DNA from: Alentia gelatinosa
Taxonomy: Eukaryota > Annelida > Polychaeta > Phyllodocida > Polynoidae
Reading direction: 5' to 3'
Assembly (NCBI GenBank): GCA_950022655.1
Contig: OX465579.1
Span: forward strand, 180,729,949-180,793,948
Length of the DNA: 64,000 bases
This document shows positions 57,718 to 64,000 of this stretch, one piece after another. The position numbers and the translations under genes are program-made. Each line of letters starts with the position of its first letter. Positions within the stretch are counted from its first letter, which is position 1. The notes beneath the pieces are model-generated. The model saw nothing but the letters and a program-made list of their open reading frames with translations, was not told where the DNA came from and searched no databases.

Positions 57718-58370
57718 GTGAGTTCCTCTGTCAGTATATCACTCTAAGTCTGTGAAGGATACCTCTGACTCAGAGTCGTGAGTTCCTCTGTCAGTATATC
57801 ACTCTAAGTCTGTGAAGGATACCTCTGACTCAGAGATGTGAGTTCCTCTGTCAGTATATCACTCTAAGTCTGTGAAGGATACCTCTGACTCAGAGTCGTG
57901 AGTTCCTCTGTCAGTATATCACTCTAAGTCTGTGAAGGATACCTCTGACTCAGAGATGTGAGTTCCTCTGTCAGTATATCACTCTAAGTCTGTGAAGGAT
58001 ACCTCTGACTCAGAGTCGTGAGTTCCTCTGTCAGTATATCACTCTAAGTCTGTGAAGGATACCTCTGACTCAGAGACATGAGTTCCTCTGTCAGTATATC
58101 ACTCTAAGTCTGTGAAGGATACCTCTGACTCAGAGATGTGAGTTCCTCTGTCAGTATATCACTCTAAGTCTGTGAAGGAAACCTCTGACTCGGAGTCGTG
58201 AGTTCCTCTGTCAGTATATCACTCTAAGTCTGTGAAGGAAACCTCTGACTCAGAGATGTGAGTTCCTCTGTCAGTATATCACTCTAAGTCTGTGAAGGAT
58301 ACCTCTGACTCAGAGATGTGAGTTCCTCTGTCAGTATATCACTCTAAGTCTGTGATGGAAGGATACCTCT
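57712..58370. repeat. Donor-seeded 60-bp array, 11 units
   Basis: Starts at the exon end (GAGATT|GTGAGTTCC) and repeats GAGATGTGAGTTCCTCTG, TCAGTATATCACTCTAAG and TCTGTGAAGGATACCTCTG with an exact 60-bp period. Nearly all units keep GTGAGT. Units alternate GAGTC/GAGAT, suggesting duplication of two-unit blocks. Confidence 0.98.
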
Positions 58371-58690
58371 GACTTTCAGACTGTTGATGTACAATCTCTG
58401 ATTTCACACTGTTGATGTACAATCTCTGATTTCCCACTGTTAATGTACAATCTCTGATTTCCCACTGTTGATGTACAATCTCTGATTTCACACTGTCGAT
58501 GTACAATCTCTGATTTCACACTGTTGATGTACAATCTCTGATTTCACACTGTTGATGTACAATCTCTGATTTCACACTGTTGATGTACAATCTCTGATTT
58601 CACACTGTTGATGTACAATCTCTGATTTCACACTGTTGATGTACAATCTCTGATTTCACACTGTTGATGTACAATCTCTGATTTCAGACT
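58370..58690. repeat. Acceptor-seeded 28-bp array, about 11 units
   Basis: The unit ACTGTTGATGTACAATCTCT followed by GATTTCAC copies the real junction GATTTCAG|ACTGTTGACAGGATGTAC. All internal copies have CAC (or CCC) where the real site has CAG; only the first (58378) and the last, functional one keep AG. The array abuts the donor array, so the intron has essentially no unique sequence. Confidence 0.97.
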
Positions 58691-58843
58691 GTTGACAGGA
58701 TGTACAATCTCGCTGACACCATTTTACCCATTAATCGTCCAAAACCCTACTTTGAGACAATCATGCCTGGAAAGAAGAAATTGACGCCTGCGCAGGAGAG
58801 AAAAAGACGGGAAATGGCTTTAGCTGGCGTTCCCCGCCGCTAG
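58688..58843 (+). CDS. Terminal exon, 51 codons plus stop
   Basis: After CTCTGATTTCAG the phase-0 frame reads TVDRMYNLADTILPIN, RPKPYFETIMPGKKKL, TPAQERKRREMALAG, VPRR to TAG at 58841-58843. The tail is strongly basic. With the five preceding exons it gives a linked C-terminal part of about 279 residues. I cannot name the family; the helical Glu/Arg/Lys segment and basic tail would suit a structural or cytoskeletal protein, which is only an inference. No AATAAA was found close downstream. Confidence 0.9.
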   Translation, partial: TVDRMYNLADTILPINRPKPYFETIMPGKKKLTPAQERKRREMALAGVPRR

Positions 58844-58905
58844 AGGGCCAGTCGTTACGTTCCCTGCCACTAGAGGGCCAGTCGTGATGTTCCTCACCGC
58901 TTGGA
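58826..58905. repeat. Three short copies of the stop-codon region
   Basis: GTTCCCCGCCGCTAGAGGGC then CAGTCGTTAC (real coding end and TAG) is followed by GTTCCCTGCCACTAGAGGGC then CAGTCGTGAT and by GTTCCTCACCGCTTGGAGGC. The unit is about 30 bp. Confidence 0.88.
58837..58880 (+). promoter_or_regulatory. Two CTCF-like cores at the stop codon
   Basis: CCACTAGAGGGC at 58866-58877 matches the CTCF core at all 12 positions, and CCGCTAGAGGGC at 58837-58848 (containing the TAG stop) differs at one. A related CCGCTAGGGGGC lies at 60330. Sequence match only. Confidence 0.3.
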
Positions 58906-59014
58906 GGCAGCACGTTCACGCTATGGTTACTGGAGGTGTAGTGCTTGGACAGGCTGTAACGCGGGATTCACATGGAGAGACTCCTGTACCTGCCAGGGAT
59001 GTAATTCTCAGGTG

Positions 59015-59515
59015 AATGAGCATGGTACAAGGTACGGGTATATAATCACACTGTGTGGACAACCTGGTGAAATGAGTATGATACAAGGTACGGGTATATA
59101 ATCACACTGTGTGGACAACCTGGTGAAATGAGCATGATACAAGGTACGGGTATATAATCACACTGTGTGGACCACCTGGTGAATTGAGCATGATACAAGG
59201 TACAGGTATACAATCACACTGTGTGACGACCTGGTGAAATGAGTATGATACAAGGTACGGGTATGTAATCACACTGTGTGGACCACCTGGTGAATTGAGT
59301 ATGATACAAAGTACAGGTATATAATCACACTGTGTGGACAACCTGGTGAAATGAGCATGATACAAGGTACGGGTATATAATCACACTGTGTGACGACCTG
59401 GTGAAATGAGCATGATATAAGGTACAGGTATATAATCACACTGTGTGTACGACCTGGTGAATTGAGCATGGTACAAGGTACGGGTATATAATCACACTGT
59501 GTGGACAACCTGCGA
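59015..59515. repeat. About 58-bp array downstream of the gene, 8-9 units
   Basis: Units contain GGTACGGGTATATAATCACA, CTGTGTGGACAACCTGGTG and AAATGAGCATGATACAA. It may lie in the 3' UTR or intergenic. ORFs on either strand are repeat readings. Confidence 0.94.
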
Positions 59516-60102
59516 CTTGAGATAAATCACTAACCACCCATGGAGGTGCGAGATTCACTGAGACAAACACCCATCATACGTGCCGAGTTGGCACATCTTA
59601 ACACCCACTCTCCCCCCAGATCTTTAGTCTCTGCCCCAACCCAAAGCCTGTTCCCTGGGTATCCACTATAAGACAGGGAAGACCAGCGAACACTTCAGAT
59701 TCAAAACAAGGCAACTGTCAAAAGTTATACAAGTCAAACAACTCACATATCATGAGTATGGAAATATGGGGATTGTTAAAGGAGCTTCACAGACAATCAA
59801 GCAGTTTCTATTTCATAATTAAACCATTTTATAATGGGAATCCACAGTTGATTAGACTGCCCCTTCAAAGGAGCACATGGGCTTTGTTGACAAAACAAAG
59901 CCCTGCAACACATGAGATGCTTCCCACTGTAGAAAGTAATCCCAGAGACAGTGTCTGGTTTGAAATGAATAATAACAAAAATGAGAGTATTTTATTTACC
60001 ATATAAACATGTTCATCTCTATTTACAAGTAGAACACAAAATACCCCCAAAAGCCCTCGTAATTTAGGATATCTCAAAAACTGGCGTATGGGCCAGTTTT
60101 GA
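59516..60102. other. Unique sequence, no gene recognised
   Basis: About 590 bp. GCTTTGTTGACAAAACAAAG near 59881 is a small palindrome. Overlapping ORFs of 84 and 110 codons on opposite strands have no supporting features. Confidence 0.4.
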
Positions 60103-60216
60103 GCCCAAACAGGCAGGTTGGGACAGAGATACAAGCGACTGCAGGAAGTAGAGCGCAGGATTTCTGCTGGGAGAATGCTTACAACCCTGAAGGCCAACTG
60201 TGAGTCCAGGAGCTGA
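60103..60216 (+). CDS. Possible short exon, Arg/Glu-rich helix
   Basis: A 37-codon frame to TGA at 60214 reads GQRYKRLQEVERRISAG, then RMLTTLKANCESRS, and could start after GGTTGGGACAG. Composition is coiled-coil-like. No donor or companion exon was found, so this is only a candidate. Confidence 0.2.
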   Translation, partial: AQTGRLGQRYKRLQEVERRISAGRMLTTLKANCESRS

Positions 60217-60369
60217 GCCCTCTGGCGGATGATCGGTGAACCAGCGTGCAGGCACTATGCCTGCGCTAATCGTAGTTGTGTAGAGAGAAAAGGAACCAGC
60301 GTGGAGGCACTCTCTAATGACATTCAGTACCGCTAGGGGGCCAGTGACGTGTCTGCTGACGTCAGGACG

Positions 60370-60590
60370 TATAACAGAGATGTTTTAACCTTTATAAGGT
60401 ACTGACATATGACAGAGATGTTTTCACCTTTATAAGGTACTGACGTATGACAGAGATGTTATATCAACACCTTTATAAGGTACTCACATATAACAGAGAT
60501 GTTAACACCTTTATAACATACTGACGTATGACAGAGACGTTAACACCTTTATAACATACTGACGTATAATCGAGACGTTATATCAACACC
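60370..60590. repeat. About 40-bp array, 6 units
   Basis: Units contain TGACGTATGACAGAGATGTT and ACACCTTTATAAGGTAC, with an optional ATATCA. Confidence 0.92.
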
Positions 60591-62644
60591 ACACAGTGAA
60601 GTCCTTGACATGTCCCAATATCCAGTCAACCTCTAACAGGTTTGCCAGCAGCAAAGTAAGAACGTAGCATGGGTTCTACCACGTTCCCGCTCTTCAGTCA
60701 ATATGTCTTTTTTTTCATTATAAGACAAAAATCTTTGGAGTTTTATGTGTCCCAAAGAACCAGTTTCTAAGTATTCAACGTTTTCAGGATATACAATAGA
60801 TACCAAAATGCCGAATGTAACTGTGATATTTAGATATCTTTTATATAGAAAGAGATTACTATCTTACTGGATTTAGAATTGACAGGTCTCGCATGTGGTA
60901 AGAGTCTTGTTTTATGTCCAATTTCTATTCCACATTATTAAAGACATTAAAAGTGTAAGATGTGGCAATATTAGAATGATCCCTGATTCTAAGTGAGATC
61001 GGGGTTCTGGAAGTATCAGACTCTCTACGATTCTCATGGGGATGCGTTCTGACACTACGCCACATTGTCTAAACCCTCAAAGTACTTATTATCATGAGTA
61101 GAAAGTGGCTGTGAATAATAAACTAATGTCAATCTTCCCCAGAATATCACAGACACCTTTTTGATATGTTACACAAATGTTTTTTTATGATAATTATAGC
61201 ACAGTATCCCTGGTTGTCACTGCAGGATAACAGGAAACCATAGTGTACTTCCAGTTATCAGAGCGTAGAGGCTGTAACATGCTGGCTACGTAGTGTAGTG
61301 TCTTTTATTATCCACCTTTTACAAAGTGTCCATAGAAAACATATAGGGAGTGTGTATTAACATGTAAGGAGTGTGTATCACCATATCCGGAGCATGCACA
61401 TTTATCCACCTAATATAAAGTGTTCCTAGAAAACACACAGGGAGTGTGTATCACCATATCCGGAGCATACACATATATCCACCTAATACAAAATATCCCT
61501 AGTAAAAACACAGAGAGTGTGTATTAAAATGTCCGGTATACACGGATATATTTTATGTGCCAGGTAGCGAAAAAGCGTGCATATCACTGCATGAAAACCA
61601 CCAGTTTATTACCATATACGCCACCGCGGAAGTGCATGTATCGGCTGTATATTAATTTGTTTTCATATGTATACGCCCATATTTCATGCCAGCATATGAT
61701 GCGTATTACAAGACTGTTTCCTCTTGTATATGGATACGTCTTGGCTGTATTTCACACAAGGCGTATACGATAGGAAATACCCTCTGTGCAACATGTATAT
61801 AAAGGTCATATATACATGTTATATATGTTTGGCGTACATCTATACTGATAAAAAAAAAAGAGTCACGATCCCCCACTGCCCCTGCCCCTTCCTCACATTC
61901 GCTTCCCCCTAGCTGGGTTTATTATATTTATTTAATGAAAAGATAATAAATAGGGTTTTAGAACAATATTATAATCAAAATTGATAATATAACATTGGAT
62001 TTCCCATATTCCAAGGACTGAATGACTAATGGCAGATTAGATATTCTACAGTGGTGTCCCCAAGTGGCACAGATCGGAATTGAGAGAGTGGTGTAAATAC
62101 AACAAAATCAGGCGTAAATGTGACATATATATGACTGCAACATGGACACGTATATACGCCAATTGATAAGGTGCATAAACAACAGAAAAAAGGTCAACTT
62201 GTATACACAAAATGATACCTATATACGCCGGGCGTATATATATATGTAAAATGGTGGATTTCGTGAAGTGTTTGTAAAAATAGAAAAATTGAAAAATAGC
62301 GTATTCCTAAAATGAACTAACATTGGCATGTAATCTATCAAAAAAAATGCATACAAGCTGTTTTTATGAATAATAATAACATATCGACTGGTTTAGGATT
62401 ATAACAGTCATACACTCTTATAGCTGACTACGCAGTAACCTCGCACATGCTCGGATATTACTACGCGTCAACTCCTCAGGGCATACAGCCGCTTGTATCT
62501 GAAACCAGTCAATACTGTGTATTTAGTCATAACTGTTTGATACATCAGGTTTTGACGATACTTCACCTAGATTGACTGTATTTATCTCGCCGACAGTATT
62601 ACCTGCGATAGAACTCTTCATGTCTGCCATGTAATTCATATATA
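60591..62644. other. Long AT-rich stretch without a recognised gene
   Basis: About 2 kb. A roughly 75-bp repeat with GAGTGTGTATCACCATATCC and GGAGCATACACATATATCC occurs 2-3 times at 61325-61520. TATACGCC motifs recur loosely at 61615-62230. Nothing coding is supported. Confidence 0.5.
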
Positions 62645-62707
62645 TCTCTCTGCAAGTCCCCCCCCCTGCCCACCTTTTTACTTTTGAGTTCTCCCTACGA
62701 TGTGTAC

Positions 62708-63176
62708 CTGGCGATGTTTTCCCGGGACACCATGACAAGCTCTTCGTGCCTCTTGATGGTGTTTTCCCGGGAAAACATGACAAGCTCTTCGTGCCTCTTG
62801 ATGGTGTTTTCCCGGGACAACATGACAAGCTCTGCGTGCCTCTTGATGGTGTTTTCCCGGGACACCATGACAAGCTCTTCGTGCCTCTTGATGGTGTTTT
62901 CCCGGGAAAACATGACAAGCTCTTCGTGCCTCTTGATGGTGTTTTCCCGGGACAACATGACAAGCTCTGCGTGCCTCTTGATGGTGTTTTCCCGGGACAC
63001 CATGACAAGCTCTTCGTGCCTCTTGATGGTGTTTTCCCGGGACACCGTGACAAGCTCTGCGTGCCTCTTGGCAATGTTTTCCTGGGACAACATGACAAGC
63101 TCTGCGTGCCTCTTGACAATGTTTTCCCGGGACAACATGACAAGCTCTGCGTGCCTCTGGACTTGTTTCCGGCGAT
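62708..63176 (-). CDS. Possible minus-strand exon: 15-residue coiled-coil repeat
   Basis: Reading the minus strand from acceptor AAGAGTGCTACAG (63177) to donor ATCGCCAG|GTACAC (62708) gives 155 codons with two extra bases at each end. It starts RRKQVQRHAELVMLSREN and continues with about ten copies of a 15-residue word close to VMVSRENTIKRHEEL. Hydrophobic positions vary conservatively (M/L/V/F), as in a coiled coil. Because 45 bp is a multiple of three, other frames are also open, including a 237-codon minus frame (62523-63236, starting MCTDVTHPLVVNEGFKR). The coding frame is therefore not certain. Family unknown. Confidence 0.35.
62745..63165. repeat. 45-bp array, about 9-10 units
   Basis: The plus-strand unit is GTTTTCCCGGGACAACATGA, CAAGCTCTGCGTGCCTCTTG and ATGGT. 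CCCGGG (SmaI) is in almost every unit. Units alternate ACACC/AAAAC/ACAAC and TTCG/TGCG in a three-unit higher-order pattern (135 bp). Confidence 0.96.
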
Positions 63177-64000
63177 CTGTAGCACTCTTTTGAATCCCTC
63201 GTTCACCACCAGGGGATGTGTGACGTCAGTACACATTATTTAATTTCAAAGTCGCAAGCCCGTGCAGTCTTGTACCTTTTTTATAACACTCCCCTCCCCC
63301 CCCCCCCCCGCTATGAAGGTGAATGGCAATGCTTCTTTTCGTATATCAGAAGAGTATCGCAACAGAAGATATCACAAGGTGTGTCTTACACGGTATTTTG
63401 TGATTATACTAGTAGCAAGCTAGTATTTATATGAATTAGAGTCAAATTAATCCAGGGATTGATGTGTAAATAAAAAACAACACATTATCGAAGCCAATAA
63501 ATATGTGAACAAAAATAGTTTTGTCTCTTCTTACACAACGTTGTAGTCAAATATAGAAATAGATGAATGAAGTTTGTATTTGATATAGGAGCCTTAGATG
63601 TATTGACATTTATTATCCATCGTACACACCTATAATGCATGGAGACTCAGTAAACCACCACCCATTATATAAGACCTGTCAGATACCATAACTGTGGTAT
63701 TCGGATTCAAATCTGTGGTACATACGGCCTCAGAGCCATGGTATACGGGAAAGTAGTCGCATTGTGCTATACAGCAAAGAAATAGTCCCTTTTTTTTATT
63801 CTTTACTTGCAACTTCGTTGTGTCGAATTTGGCACCTCAACCCCTTAGATAATTGGTCAAAGAGTAGATATCTCTACTCTGGGGATTTGCGGAAAATGCT
63901 CCAAGCAGATATTACAGGAATTTACACGTTTTATATGAGGTAGGTAAATATGGCAATTACTGGATTTAGTTTATTCGAAACAAACGATGGTTATGTGAAC
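63177..64000. other. Right-end unique sequence, no gene recognised
   Basis: AT-rich with a C-run at 63292-63309. It may contain further exons of the possible minus-strand gene, but I found none with convincing splice sites. Confidence 0.4.

Noticed and set aside
59865..60255. Minus-strand ORFs of 110 and 63 codons
   Set aside because: Overlapping frames with no supporting splice signals or recognisable domain.

Overview
The window looks like invertebrate animal (metazoan) nuclear DNA. It has no operons or ribosome binding sites, but it has GT/AG-bounded short exons, a degraded LINE-type retrotransposon, foldback (MITE-like) elements, and by eye more than two thirds of its length in tandem repeats. 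The best guess for the organism is a cephalochordate (amphioxus). I recall, from memory only, that intronic minisatellites which duplicate splice junctions were described in amphioxus as 'mirage' minisatellites. A mollusc or other marine invertebrate is not excluded.

Layout. 1-10.94 kb is one large ~66-71 bp satellite with higher-order duplications. It ends in a polypyrimidine acceptor and a candidate terminal exon at 10.95-11.08 kb. 11.2-18.7 kb holds five different minisatellites, a 5'-truncated non-LTR retrotransposon inserted inside one of them, a second LINE remnant, two inverted-repeat elements and a very G-rich block. 18.8-29.6 kb is almost entirely repeat arrays (108, 31, 16, 82 and ~120 bp units) with short unique islands. 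29.9-35.2 kb reads as a two-exon, 60-residue gene whose whole 5.2 kb intron is three abutting arrays.

From 35.2 to 58.84 kb there is a plus-strand, multi-exon protein-coding region. It starts with a long first coding exon (37248-38908) carrying a 10-residue tandem repeat and a candidate second exon (40739-40868). An unresolved middle follows (42.46-43.9 kb), then six exons whose reading frames join perfectly (45779-45908, 49983-50144, 52639-52710, 56621-56797, 57577-57717, 58688-58843 with stop). I do not recognise the protein family. 58.84-62.7 kb is mostly intergenic with short arrays. 62708-63176 is a possible minus-strand coiled-coil exon made of a 15-residue repeat.

The central observation is that many arrays start or end exactly at exon boundaries and repeat the splice junction itself. 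Downstream of donors, exon tail plus GT site is copied (29983, 38908, 43089, 45908, 50144, 57717). Upstream of acceptors, AG site plus exon start is copied (49983, 56621, 57577, 58688). Three or four stop codons also sit in short duplications (11078, 35228, 58841, perhaps 26139). Several introns consist of nothing except a donor-type array abutting an acceptor-type array.
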